Positions 27,545 to 34,306 of a stretch of DNA of 45,524 nucleotides are shown in pieces. Positions within the stretch are counted from its first letter, which is position 1. Each line of letters starts with the position of its first letter. Under the pieces are notes generated by a model, which saw only the letters and a list, made by a program, of their open reading frames with translations, had not been told where the DNA came from and did no database searches. A program made the translations under genes and the position numbers. Origin of the DNA: a virus; the IMG/VR virus record IMGVR_UViG_3300027857_000029, positions 1-45,524 of that record. The stretch is one strand, 5' to 3'.

Positions 27545-28560
27545 ACGCTTAATGAATCCTCATTCCGCTGAGTGAAGTAAGCCCGGATATCGTCTCTTAG
27601 CCTGATTTGGCGTGGTTCATAAGTCTCCAACTGCAAAAGTCCGTTGGCACCGTATTTAATGTCCGTGTCAGGGTCGTATTTTGCCCGGATCAGAATTTCG
27701 TTCCTCGTGGAATATCGCCGGCCGACCTTACTGCCGTGCCAGTCATGCCAAAGCGTTCCCGGAACGTAGCCCACATCGCGCTTGATCCACCGCTCGGCCA
27801 GAGTTTGCCAGTGGAGCAGCCGACGGACATAACCGATCGAACTGTTGATGTTGCCGGGCAGGACTACCTCCACAGAGCCGATCAGAGCCCAGGCTTGATA
27901 CCAATCGGCTGCCCCGAGAATGGAAAAATCAATAAGCCGACCGACTTTGTCCAGTGCATCGACGTTCGCTGCCCAGGCGAGCCCTGGCCGACCAAACGAC
28001 TTAATCCCGTAGGGATATTTTTGGTGCAGGCGGGTCAACTGCTGCGGGTTGGGTGTCCCGAAATTGATGTAATTGAACATAAAGCTGGGCGCCGCCCGCT
28101 CCATCGCCTCCTGATTTTCATTTACGTCAATCATGGACGACCAAAGTTGGACGACTTCGTATCGCTGAAGGGCGTGCCAGGTTTCTTCGAACCACCGACG
28201 CGGCGGTTGCAATGGTCCGCAGTCTGCGTCGATCCAGGCGACCTTGGTGGCGCCGTGTTGGACGGCCCGCTGGATGCCGATATTGATCATCGCCTCTTTC
28301 AGCCAAAGCTCTTCGAAACTCCGGACCTGGACGTGATGCGGGTTATTCGCCTCGGTCACCATGAACGGCCGCTCGCCGAAGGCCTGTTCGACGGTGATCA
28401 GATTGACGCCGGCAGCGTCGCACATCTCTTTGAAGCGCCAGTAGAGTTCGTATCGGCGCATGAACCGCACCGGGTTGCTGATCACGGTCACCACGAAGAA
28501 CTGGGAGAGGTCCGCGGCCGGCCGGAACGGGTGCGGGCATTCAACGTGGTGGAACGTCAT
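27541..28560 (-). CDS. phage glycosyltransferase-like protein
   Basis: 339 aa from ATG 28560 with AAGGA six bases upstream. DLSQFFVVTVISNPVRFMRR at the start, GATKVAWIDADCGPLQPPRR (DxD-like metal site of the GT-A fold), NYINFGTPNPQQLTRLHQKY and LGAADWYQAWALIG with GNINSSIGYVRRLLHW near the end. Related proteins are encoded in large phages close to tail genes. Acceptor unknown. A partial copy of the terL/wHTH leader motif lies at 28596-28614, 35 nt upstream. Confidence 0.7.
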   Translation of the reverse strand: MTFHHVECPHPFRPAADLSQFFVVTVISNPVRFMRRYELYWRFKEMCDAAGVNLITVEQAFGERPFMVTEANNPHHVQVRSFEELWLKEAMINIGIQRAVQHGATKVAWIDADCGPLQPPRRWFEETWHALQRYEVVQLWSSMIDVNENQEAMERAAPSFMFNYINFGTPNPQQLTRLHQKYPYGIKSFGRPGLAWAANVDALDKVGRLIDFSILGAADWYQAWALIGSVEVVLPGNINSSIGYVRRLLHWQTLAERWIKRDVGYVPGTLWHDWHGSKVGRRYSTRNEILIRAKYDPDTDIKYGANGLLQLETYEPRQIRLRDDIRAYFTQRNEDSLSV

Positions 28561-28642
28561 TGCAGGTCCTTGGCGGGGGTTTCGGCTGATTTGACCCAAA
28601 TCAGGGCGATTCCCAAGCCGTATGCTGCATTACGGTATGAAG

Positions 28643-29230
28643 TCAGACGGCCCGGTAGTTTGCATGGTGCCAGATCCGTGCGCGAATTCGCGCACATTCA
28701 GCGCAATCTCCAGAGCGATTTTTCCGCTTAATAATATTTTCCGCCACGAACGAATGACCGCAAGCAAACTCTGTCTTTGGCGGCTTGGGTTGACGCTCCA
28801 TCAGTGCGCGTTCCCGTCTGGCCTTGGCCCTGGTTTGCATACAGGCTCTGCACCACCGCCCATACTTCGTTTCTCGCCAGATTGTATTGGTCTCATCGTA
28901 GGGATGGCCCTTTGGGCAATGGGTTTTGTCCATTTGCCGACGGCGGGCCGTTTCGCCCGTCAGGCCACGTCCGATGTTCACCTTGCAGGTCACCGCCTCA
29001 AGATGGTCAGGATTTACGCAGCAGTGCAGCCGGCATAAATGGTCCAGCTCCAGTCCCTCGGGAATTGGTCCACGATGAATTTCATAGGACACACGGTGAG
29101 CCAGTCGGTTCCGTCCGCCGCAGCCAATGTAGCCATAGCCATCCGATGATGCGCCGAACCAGAGCCAACAACCGGAATTAGGTTCCGGAATGAACTTGGC
29201 TTCGAACCGCTCCAAGAAAGACGCCCTCAC
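28643..29230 (-). CDS. HNH endonuclease
   Basis: 195 aa, GTG start overlapping the upstream stop (GTGA). Typical motifs: IPEPNSGCWLWFGASSDGYG, RLAHRVSYEIHRGPIPEGLE, LDHLCRLHCCVNPDHLEAVT (catalytic DH, Asn), then a second Cys/His part CPKGHPYDETNTIW and WCRACMQTRAKARRERA. Same subfamily as the gene at 32071. Confidence 0.87.
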   Translation of the reverse strand: MRASFLERFEAKFIPEPNSGCWLWFGASSDGYGYIGCGGRNRLAHRVSYEIHRGPIPEGLELDHLCRLHCCVNPDHLEAVTCKVNIGRGLTGETARRRQMDKTHCPKGHPYDETNTIWRETKYGRWCRACMQTRAKARRERALMERQPKPPKTEFACGHSFVAENIIKRKNRSGDCAECARIRARIWHHANYRAV

Positions 29231-29418
29231 ATGCGTTGTGTGGGTTTTGGCTGCCCATAGGTGGTGGTCGCCACGGTCTGCGGCACCGATTCCTTTTTCA
29301 TGAGCGCGTTCACCCCGGTGCCCTTGCGCTTGCCGGATTTGGCCTTCTCCATGGTGGTCGGTCCGCCAGCGGCCTTGGCTGCCTTCTTGGGCGTCGCCAT
29401 TTTGGTGGGCTTTCTCAT
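29227..29418 (-). CDS. tiny Lys-rich protein
   Basis: 63 aa: MRKPTKMATPKKAAKAAGGP, then KSGKRKGTGVNALMKKESVP. ATG overlaps the previous stop. Composition (Lys/Ala/Gly) resembles the 79-aa protein at 3005. Function unknown; a DNA-binding or virion-core role is only a guess from charge. Confidence 0.55.
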   Translation of the reverse strand: MRKPTKMATPKKAAKAAGGPTTMEKAKSGKRKGTGVNALMKKESVPQTVATTTYGQPKPTQRM

Positions 29419-29564
29419 TTCTTCTTCTTCCTCATCGGCTTTTTCTTCGGAGCCGGCTGGTTGGTGGCGTTCAGCTTAGGCGTGCCCGCCTTGGTGAAAT
29501 TGATTTCCTTGGCCCGGTCCGGCGTGCCGATCAAGCTCGGGCTCATCATGCTGTTGGTCGCCAT
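29415..29564 (-). CDS. tiny Lys-rich protein
   Basis: 49 aa: MATNSMMSPSLIGTPDRAKE, INFTKAGTPKLNATNQPAPK, ending KKPMRKKK. Start ATG 29564 lies four bases beyond the ATGA of the preceding stop and the stop overlaps the next ATG, giving a tightly coupled trio of small basic proteins. Confidence 0.5.
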   Translation of the reverse strand: MATNSMMSPSLIGTPDRAKEINFTKAGTPKLNATNQPAPKKKPMRKKKK

Positions 29565-29726
29565 TCATTTTGCTCGCTTTGGCAGTTTCCCGCCCTTGTC
29601 GGCGGCGAGCTTCTCTTTACCAACGCTTTTGGGAATTCCGATAGTGGAATGTCCGGACGCCGCGGCACCCATGGCCAGGCGTTGAGCTTCCGAAACGGGC
29701 GGCTTGGCTTTCTTTCCACCGGGCAT
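29565..29726 (-). CDS. tiny basic protein
   Basis: 53 aa from ATG 29726 (GGGAAG upstream). Contains GIPKSVGKEKLAADKGGKLP followed by KRAK; the IPKSVG.E..AADK..KLP motif recurs in small proteins of other phages, function unknown. Confidence 0.55.
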   Translation of the reverse strand: MPGGKKAKPPVSEAQRLAMGAAASGHSTIGIPKSVGKEKLAADKGGKLPKRAK

Positions 29727-29777
29727 GTGAGGGCTTCCCATCCAACACGCCCGCACCATAGGCAAATTCAGCCGTTG

Positions 29778-29936
29778 TCAGTCAATCTTCCTGGTCAGCC
29801 GTTCGATGATCACTTCCGCGACCGAAATCTTTCGCTCCAGGGCCTCGCGCTCCAATTGCTCATAGAGCCCGAGCGGACAGCGGAAATTGACCGTCCTACG
29901 GTTCATTGAGAATTCAGACTGGCGTGCCCCACTCAT
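29778..29936 (-). CDS. ribbon-helix-helix small DNA-binding protein
   Basis: 52 aa from ATG 29936, overlapping the upstream stop (ATGA). The core RRTVNFRCPLGLYEQLEREA, then LERKISVAEVIIERLTRKI, fits an Arc/MetJ-type RHH: a beta strand (TVNFRCP) and two helices. It could be an operon regulator. ATG 29906 is an alternative start. Confidence 0.62.
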   Translation of the reverse strand: MSGARQSEFSMNRRTVNFRCPLGLYEQLEREALERKISVAEVIIERLTRKID

Positions 29937-30118
29937 TTCGGCAACATTGCACGGAGACGGCTGACGCACTCGTCAATCGCCTCCTGGCGAGTAAAGATCC
30001 CGATCGTGCTGACGGCCTCGCAGACCATAATGGCATATTCCATGGTGCGATCCCGCACCCATTTGTCGCGCTGGGCCAGGTGCGACAGGCACTCAGGCAG
30101 CGGGTTTATGTCGGGCAT
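29933..30118 (-). CDS. small helical protein, unknown
   Basis: 61 aa: MPDINPLPECLSHLAQRDKW, VRDRTMEYAIMVCEAVSTIG, then TRQEAIDECVSRLRAMLPK. All-helical. Overlaps the 3' end of the preceding gene by 13 nt. Confidence 0.55.
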   Translation of the reverse strand: MPDINPLPECLSHLAQRDKWVRDRTMEYAIMVCEAVSTIGIFTRQEAIDECVSRLRAMLPK

Positions 30119-30396
30119 TGCACGACCTCCACGGTAAACGCGGTCAGCGGCCGGTTGGGCTTGCCGTCCGGTCGCCGCGGCTTGACGCGGCTCTGGGTGC
30201 TCCAGAAGAGCAGCGCTTCACCGGCATTTTCAAAATGCCTGGCCTCTTCGATCTTGTCGGTCGTTGGTATCGGGAAGTGCTCGACGCGGCCGTCGTGTGC
30301 ACCGACGTCGAAATCCTTCAGGAATTTCCCGGTTTCAGGCGTGGTCATCGTGCCACCGAATGTTTGGGCGCCCAAGATTTTGATTGCACAGGTCAT
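30106..30396 (-). CDS. small protein, unknown
   Basis: 96 aa with CGGAG upstream of ATG 30396. MTCAIKILGAQTFGGTMTTP, GKFLKDFDVGAHDGRVEHFP and RHFENAGEALLFWSTQSRVK suggest a compact mixed fold. Unknown function. Confidence 0.57.
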   Translation of the reverse strand: MTCAIKILGAQTFGGTMTTPETGKFLKDFDVGAHDGRVEHFPIPTTDKIEEARHFENAGEALLFWSTQSRVKPRRPDGKPNRPLTAFTVEVVQCPT

Positions 30397-30397
30397 T

Positions 30398-30583
30398 TTA
30401 GAACTCCGGTGGGACCGGGATGGCCCAGGCTATTGGTTGCGAAACTTCACCGCCCGTTGTGCACCACCACTTTTTGTCATCTCTCTGATAGACCACCATC
30501 AGAAACGCCCGTGATACCGGCCAAAAGCCGAGCACAGCGCGGTTCGACGTCGGCTTCTCTTCGGCGGAGCGGTGCCAGTCCAT
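30398..30583 (-). CDS. DUF551-like small protein
   Basis: 61 aa: MDWHRSAEEKPTSNRAVLGF, WPVSRAFLMVVYQRDDKKWW and EVSQPIAWAIPVPPE. The W...EEKP....VLGF......V.Y....W......Q.I.W...P.P pattern matches the DUF551 phage family, function unknown. A dyad with a DnaA-box-like arm lies 50 nt upstream. Confidence 0.65.
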   Translation of the reverse strand: MDWHRSAEEKPTSNRAVLGFWPVSRAFLMVVYQRDDKKWWCTTGGEVSQPIAWAIPVPPEF

Positions 30584-30633
30584 TTATTCAGCATGGCGGA
30601 ACGGCCGCAGTCGGTAAATACCGATTGGCCGAT

Positions 30634-30653
30634 TTATCCACAGATTTGTGGAT
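30634..30653. promoter_or_regulatory. palindrome containing a DnaA-box-like sequence
   Basis: TTATCCACA (30634-30642) is identical to the consensus DnaA box and forms part of the dyad ATCCACA/TGTGGAT (30636-30653). Related dyads occur at 33508-33521 and 40521-40533. It could be a host DnaA contact or the operator of a phage regulator. Confidence 0.4.
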
Positions 30654-30911
30654 TTAATATCCCAGAGCCTGGAGCGCAGCGGCCACCAGATACCAGACGT
30701 GCTTGCCGAGGCGCGGCCAGTTCTTCACGTCGTCGAGCCGCAGGGTCATTCTCCGGTCCAGATATTCCTTGGACCGGCCCTTCAAGGTGCGAACGATATA
30801 ATTGCCCCTGGCCAGATTGGTCGATGAGCCGTCGTTGATGATTTCCATCCGGGCGATCTCGGTCACCCGGTGAGTGATCGCGGAGTGCAGTTCAACGCGG
30901 ATGATCAGCAT
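30654..30911 (-). CDS. small phage protein, unknown
   Basis: 85 aa from ATG 30911; the N-terminal extension of the longer frame is the previous gene in another register. MLIIRVELHSAITHRVTEIA, RMEIINDGSSTNLARGNYIV and RTLKGRSKEYLDRR give a beta-rich small domain (I.VELHSA.T......ARM.I.N) met in many phage genomes without known function. It overlaps the preceding gene by 20 nt. Confidence 0.68.
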   Translation of the reverse strand: MLIIRVELHSAITHRVTEIARMEIINDGSSTNLARGNYIVRTLKGRSKEYLDRRMTLRLDDVKNWPRLGKHVWYLVAAALQALGY

Positions 30912-31413
30912 TGGGGGCTGGGCAGCGTTGGTTGTTGGTGATCTCGCCGGCACGCCATTTGCGCCAATACTCCCTGCGGGCCTCGGCAATGGCCTCGTTG
31001 TTGCGCGCATTGCGGAGCAGCTTAAATTTGCCGACCCGGACCTGCACCGCATGAGGAGTGATGTCGGTTCGGCCGAGCATTTGATTGATGTGTTCGGCCA
31101 GTTCCTCCAGGGTCATGCCGGTCGGGTAGTGTTCCTTCAGGAAATTGTCGGCCGCCTCGGACCATTTGCGGGTGCGTTCGCCGATGTTCCGGGCCAGCGT
31201 CTCAGGCGAGTAGCGCTTGCGCCGCTCCACGCAGCCGCCGCCATGATCGGCTGGCCGGCCACATGGGCACACGCCGCGGCGGGGCACGTCGCTGGTGTAG
31301 CGTATCAGGGTTTTCTGATTGATCCCGGTCGCCTCGCGCAGGCCCGCCAGGGACACGCCCTTGCCTCGCATCTCCCGCAGGAGTTCGACGAGCTTAACCG
31401 GTAACTGGCCCAC
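30892..31413 (-). CDS. two-domain DNA-binding protein (HTH plus GcrA/Myb-like)
   Basis: 173 aa, GTG start. N-terminal HTH: LVELLREMRGKGVSLAGLRE, ATGINQKTLIRYTSD. A Cys cluster CPCGRPADHGGGC follows. Then a Myb/GcrA-like domain: TRKWSEAADNFLKEHYPTGM, TLEELAEHINQMLGRTDITP, HAVQVRVGKFKLLRNARNNE. Likely a transcriptional regulator; GcrA-type domains are most common in alphaproteobacteria and their phages. Target unknown. Confidence 0.68.
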   Translation of the reverse strand: MGQLPVKLVELLREMRGKGVSLAGLREATGINQKTLIRYTSDVPRRGVCPCGRPADHGGGCVERRKRYSPETLARNIGERTRKWSEAADNFLKEHYPTGMTLEELAEHINQMLGRTDITPHAVQVRVGKFKLLRNARNNEAIAEARREYWRKWRAGEITNNQRCPAPNADHPR

Positions 31414-31606
31414 TCGAAAGCTCGGCCTTCAGGCGATCCTTTGAGATATCCAGTCCGGCCAGCAGGGTCAGTTTGCCGATACCGTCGGCCACCGTGGCAG
31501 TCGAAACCTTACCGGTGGCGTCCACCATGATCAAAGCAAGCGACTGGATTTCGTTGGCTTCGATCCGCGTTCTGGCGTTCTCGAAAAGGTCACTGATGGT
31601 TGGCAA
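31394..31606 (-). CDS. small protein, unknown
   Basis: 70 aa, TTG start with GGGGG upstream. MPTISDLFENARTRIEANEI, QSLALIMVDATGKVSTATVA. Possible small alpha/beta protein. It begins a unit just after the terminator hairpin at 31625-31658. Confidence 0.5.
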   Translation of the reverse strand: MPTISDLFENARTRIEANEIQSLALIMVDATGKVSTATVADGIGKLTLLAGLDISKDRLKAELSSGPVTG

Positions 31607-31624
31607 ACAAACCCCCGAAAAGTC

Positions 31625-31658
31625 TTGGGGCGGGCGCTCCCCAGAGAACCCGCCCCAA
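31625..31658 (-). terminator. terminator-like hairpin
   Basis: TTGGGGCGGG (31625-31634) is perfectly complementary to CCCGCCCCAA (31649-31658). On the minus strand the stem is followed by GACTTTTC. It lies between the HiPIP-like gene and the next unit. Confidence 0.6.
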
Positions 31659-31728
31659 CCCCACTTGCGTCCTTCGAACCACGATCGAACCGAAGCCGGA
31701 TTACCCCCTCAATGGATTCGGGGCAAGC

Positions 31729-31908
31729 TCACTTTGCTTTGAACAAGCGGCACCAATACTCAGGGTCGATCCGGCCGGCCACTTTCTCGCAGCCGTCGGG
31801 TTTCTCGAAATACCTGCAAAGACCGCACCGACGATCTGCCATCCCACGGCTGTAATCGACCGAGGTCTTCTTGACCTGTGAGGTCAGTTTCGCCCGTGAT
31901 GCGTCCAT
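31729..31908 (-). CDS. HiPIP-like iron-sulphur small protein
   Basis: 59 aa from ATG 31908. KTSVDYSRGMADRRCGLCRY, then FEKPDGCEKVAGRIDPEYWC and RLF. The Y..G.....C..C.YF.....C.KV.G.I.P..WC pattern with four Cys matches the high-potential iron-sulphur-like small proteins often encoded by phages. The redox role is unproven. Almost the whole gene overlaps, in another frame, the 3' part of the membrane-protein ORF at 31760. Confidence 0.65.
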   Translation of the reverse strand: MDASRAKLTSQVKKTSVDYSRGMADRRCGLCRYFEKPDGCEKVAGRIDPEYWCRLFKAK

Positions 31909-32074
31909 GCAACCCCCACAACCGCAGCAGGACCGCGGCACTGACCATGATCGGCACACATACCACGGTCACCAAAACCAGCACAGCAAGAGACCCGGCA
32001 AGGATCGTCACTCCGAGAAATACGCAGCAAGCCAACAACAGGACCATGGCGGCATTTGAGATGAAGTCCTTCAT
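31760..32074 (-). CDS. two-helix membrane protein, holin-like candidate
   Basis: 104 aa from ATG 32074, which overlaps the upstream HNH stop (ATGA). Two strong membrane segments: SNAAMVLLLACCVFLGVTIL and LAVLVLVTVVCVPIMVSAAV, then a charged tail (GETDLTGQEDLGRLQ, FRETRRLRESGRPDRP). The size and topology suit a class II holin, but no endolysin is visible nearby. The tail overlaps the HiPIP-like ORF by about 150 nt, so one of the two tails may not be real. Confidence 0.5.
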   Translation of the reverse strand: MKDFISNAAMVLLLACCVFLGVTILAGSLAVLVLVTVVCVPIMVSAAVLLRLWGLHGRITGETDLTGQEDLGRLQPWDGRSSVRSLQVFRETRRLRESGRPDRP

Positions 32075-32553
32075 CCCCGCAACTCGCAACCCATGTGATC
32101 CGTCTTTGGCCCCTTGCGCCACCGTCCAACGTCTCGGGTCCTGACGCACATCTTACACCCCCTCGAGCCGTTCGGACGTATGTAGAGGGTGTCACCAGAG
32201 AACGGATGACCGAACTTGCAGTGGGTTTTTGCCCGCTGTCGTTGCCCTGAGACCCACATCGCATTGCCTCGTCTGGTATTTTCAGCAGAAGTCACCGGCT
32301 CCATGTGATCTGGATTCACACAGCATCTGACGCGGCAAAGGTGATCTATTTCAAGGTCAGTTGGGATCGGTCCGACATAAGAAACGTAGGATATGCGATG
32401 CGCCAAGTTGCCACCTAGCCTGGCATAGCCGTCAGGATCGACATACCCATCCCATAGCCAGCATCCGCTATTCGGCTCCGGTGAGACGTGCCGCTCAAAT
32501 CTTTGCAGTCGAGTGCCCTTCCCACCATTGCGCTTCCGGGTCACCACCGCCAT
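32071..32553 (-). CDS. HNH endonuclease
   Basis: 160 aa. VSPEPNSGCWLWDGYVDPDG, LAHRISYVSYVGPIPTDLEI, DHLCRVRCCVNPDHMEPVTS, then CKFGHPFSGDTLYIRPNGSR and CKMCVRTRD. Same subfamily as the gene at 28643 (PNSGCWLW ... LEIDHLCR ... CVNPDH). ATG 32553 overlaps the end of the upstream gene. Confidence 0.87.
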   Translation of the reverse strand: MAVVTRKRNGGKGTRLQRFERHVSPEPNSGCWLWDGYVDPDGYARLGGNLAHRISYVSYVGPIPTDLEIDHLCRVRCCVNPDHMEPVTSAENTRRGNAMWVSGQRQRAKTHCKFGHPFSGDTLYIRPNGSRGCKMCVRTRDVGRWRKGPKTDHMGCELRG

Positions 32554-33230
32554 CCGATTTTTCGTGGGTCGTCAGTCGGAGTTTTTGTGGGCAGCGGCGC
32601 TTTCACCCGAGGGCATTGCTTGAGTGCCTCTTGCATCTGTCTGCGGGCTTCCGGCATCACCTTGCCGGCGAGCACGTCACCCACGGCACCGTGGAAACGC
32701 TCGTGCACGGGATCGGGGACCGGCACTGGGCGGCCGGTGTCAGGGTCCGGTTTGGTTGGACCGTGGTAATCGTGGGCTCCTGGTTCGGTCGGCAGCCATA
32801 GCTGCTTCCGCAGGCGAGTGATCTCGGCCAGCAATCGGCCTTCCCGGTCGGTCACCGGCTGGATCATCTCGCGCAGTTTGATGTTCTCGACGTTTTTCTC
32901 GTCGTAGAACTTGTGCCATGCGTCCCGCTCGGAGCGGAGCATGATGTTTTCCCTGGTCAGTTCGGCCTCGCGGGTCTGGATCTCCAGGCTCCGCCCAGGA
33001 GGCGGGTCAGTTTTGATGGGCAGCCAGGGCGAAGGCGATTGCTGAAGCCGCTCCCAACTGGGGGCTAACTCTTCAGCGGGGACCGAGACACTGCGGGGCA
33101 GTCCTATCGGCTCTTGCCCGTGCAGTGCCAGGGGAACGACCGGGTGCCACCCGCCATGAAGCAGGATTTCCCGCCGCTGAAGCTCGTAGTTGAAGCGCTC
33201 GGTGCCAATCCGCGTCGGTTCACTTTCCAT
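32541..33230 (-). CDS. coiled-coil protein, unknown
   Basis: 229 aa from ATG 33230 with a very good site (AGGAGGGTGAA). N-terminal RIGTERFNYELQRREILLHG, a Pro-rich linker, a coiled coil (RSLEIQTREAELTRENIMLR, NIKLREMIQPVTDREGRLLA), and a helical C-terminal part (VHERFHGAVGDVLAGKVMPE). No function recognised. Confidence 0.65.
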   Translation of the reverse strand: MESEPTRIGTERFNYELQRREILLHGGWHPVVPLALHGQEPIGLPRSVSVPAEELAPSWERLQQSPSPWLPIKTDPPPGRSLEIQTREAELTRENIMLRSERDAWHKFYDEKNVENIKLREMIQPVTDREGRLLAEITRLRKQLWLPTEPGAHDYHGPTKPDPDTGRPVPVPDPVHERFHGAVGDVLAGKVMPEARRQMQEALKQCPRVKAPLPTKTPTDDPRKIGWRW

Positions 33231-33241
33231 TTCACCCTCCT

Positions 33242-33457
33242 TTATTGCCGCGGCGAGCCGTCGGCGTGGCGGGTGACTGCGACGTTGGCCCACATCGCCG
33301 TGGTCCGGTGGTTCCGGATGGTCGCGGTCTTGTCCGGGCCGTCCGGCAGCAGTGCGACCAAAACATCATGGTAATACTTGGCGGCCTTCCGCAGGGCTTC
33401 CATGGTGGTCAACTGAGCATCGGTCGGCTTCAGGTATTCGAATGTGCTTTCGTGCAT
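33242..33457 (-). CDS. Acb2/Tad1-like candidate anti-defence protein
   Basis: 71 aa from ATG 33457 (GGGGGTTGAG upstream; ATG 33469 possible). MHESTFEYLKPTDAQLTTME, ALRKAAKYYHDVLVALLPDG, PDKTATIRNHRTTAMWANVA, VTRHADGSPRQ. Two helices joined at PDGPDK, ending in the MWANVA(V/I)TR signature of the Acb2/Tad1 hairpin family. Characterised members form multimers that sequester the cyclic nucleotide messengers of CBASS and Thoeris. Whether this member binds a messenger cannot be seen from sequence; the call rests on length, pattern and the MWAN...R motif. Confidence 0.62.
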   Translation of the reverse strand: MHESTFEYLKPTDAQLTTMEALRKAAKYYHDVLVALLPDGPDKTATIRNHRTTAMWANVAVTRHADGSPRQ

Positions 33458-33532
33458 CTCAACCCCCATTTCTGTTGCGCGACACCTTACGGCCTCCTGG
33501 CCAATCTCCACAAGTGTGTGGTTTGGACAAAT

Positions 33533-33646
33533 TTACCGGCAGCCTCTGGTCAGGCATTCGACTGCGGCCCAAATCACCGTCAGCGAAACCGCAGCCGACA
33601 CCAGCATGAAGAGAAAGCCGATCCGGCGTCCTCTCCGGTCGCTCAC
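33533..33646 (-). CDS. tiny membrane peptide
   Basis: 37 aa, GTG start overlapping the previous stop (GTGA): MSDRRGRRIGFLFMLVSAAV, SLTVIWAAVECLTRGCR. Positively charged N-terminus, one membrane helix, two Cys at the outside end. Forms a coupled pair with the 28-aa peptide upstream. Confidence 0.5.
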   Translation of the reverse strand: MSDRRGRRIGFLFMLVSAAVSLTVIWAAVECLTRGCR

Positions 33647-33729
33647 CGCCGCCGCCAGACGAACGCGAGAAGAAGGCAGGCCGCGATTAGCTCAAGCGCG
33701 AGCATCAGTTTGTCGCCAATTTCGATCAT
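33643..33729 (-). CDS. tiny membrane peptide
   Basis: 28 aa: MIEIGDKLMLALELIAACLL then LAFVWRRR. One membrane helix with a triple-Arg end. ATG overlaps the stop of the upstream gene (ATGA), with GGGAG upstream; its stop overlaps the next GTG. The double coupling argues that it is translated. Could act in lysis or membrane defence; nothing specific is shown. Confidence 0.5.
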   Translation of the reverse strand: MIEIGDKLMLALELIAACLLLAFVWRRR

Positions 33730-34082
33730 TGTTGCGGCTCCCAGGTGACGTCGATCCGCAGCCGGTCCACGTCCCACCAAACGTCGTAGGCCATCACCAT
33801 GCGGACGGTCAGCCCGCCACGCCGAACTCTGGCACAGGGCTTGCAGTCCGGCAGTTCCAGCGACGGCACCGTTTCCACCGGGCAATACCGGTTGACCGCG
33901 GTGTCGGCCGCCTCATGGAGATACCGCTCAATGAAGCTGTCGATCGTGTCGGCCAGGTGCTCGCGGTTGTAGGTGGTCTCGTAGGTGCTCACGAACCGCG
34001 GGTCATAGGGCCGGATCTGAGGCTCGATCAGCATAAAGGTCCATTTGACGAGGATGTTCGCCGTCAGGTCCTGAATGATCAT
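33726..34082 (-). CDS. small protein with coat-like C-terminal motif
   Basis: 118 aa from ATG 34082, overlapping the previous stop (ATGA). N-terminal MIIQDLTANILVKWTFMLIE, a helix with HLADTIDSFIERYLHEAADT, and a C-terminal end GLTVRMVMAYDVWWDVDRLR with IDVTW. The latter resembles the coat protein end (RIVRAYDVWNDVTPCRIDIL). Function unknown. Confidence 0.58.
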   Translation of the reverse strand: MIIQDLTANILVKWTFMLIEPQIRPYDPRFVSTYETTYNREHLADTIDSFIERYLHEAADTAVNRYCPVETVPSLELPDCKPCARVRRGGLTVRMVMAYDVWWDVDRLRIDVTWEPQQ

Positions 34083-34306
34083 GCGGCCCTCGGTGGATAT
34101 GGCCACACAGGCGGCTCAGGAGCCCGCACAGCCCGGCGGTGCATCGCCAGCACCCTATATGGCTCGCGGTGCCTGATCGCGTGTGAGCGGGCCAGCCTGC
34201 CCATCACGAGGGACAATTCGCGGCGCGGCCGCACCGAAGCATCGGTCTGGTGATACGGCCGCCTGAAGGCCTGATCGGTGATCAGGCCAAAACACATCGG
34301 GGTCAT
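34079..34306 (-). CDS. small basic protein after terminase, unknown
   Basis: 75 aa from ATG 34306, overlapping the terminase stop (ATGA). MTPMCFGLITDQAFRRPYHQ, TDASVRPRRELSLVMGRLAR, SHAIRHREPYRVLAMHRRAV. Strongly basic. Its own stop overlaps the next ATG. No family recognised. Confidence 0.52.
   Translation of the reverse strand: MTPMCFGLITDQAFRRPYHQTDASVRPRRELSLVMGRLARSHAIRHREPYRVLAMHRRAVRAPEPPVWPYPPRAA

Noticed and set aside
31760-34106. Complete lysis cassette
   Set aside because: Membrane peptides are present but no endolysin motif is visible anywhere in the window, so lysis roles remain guesses.
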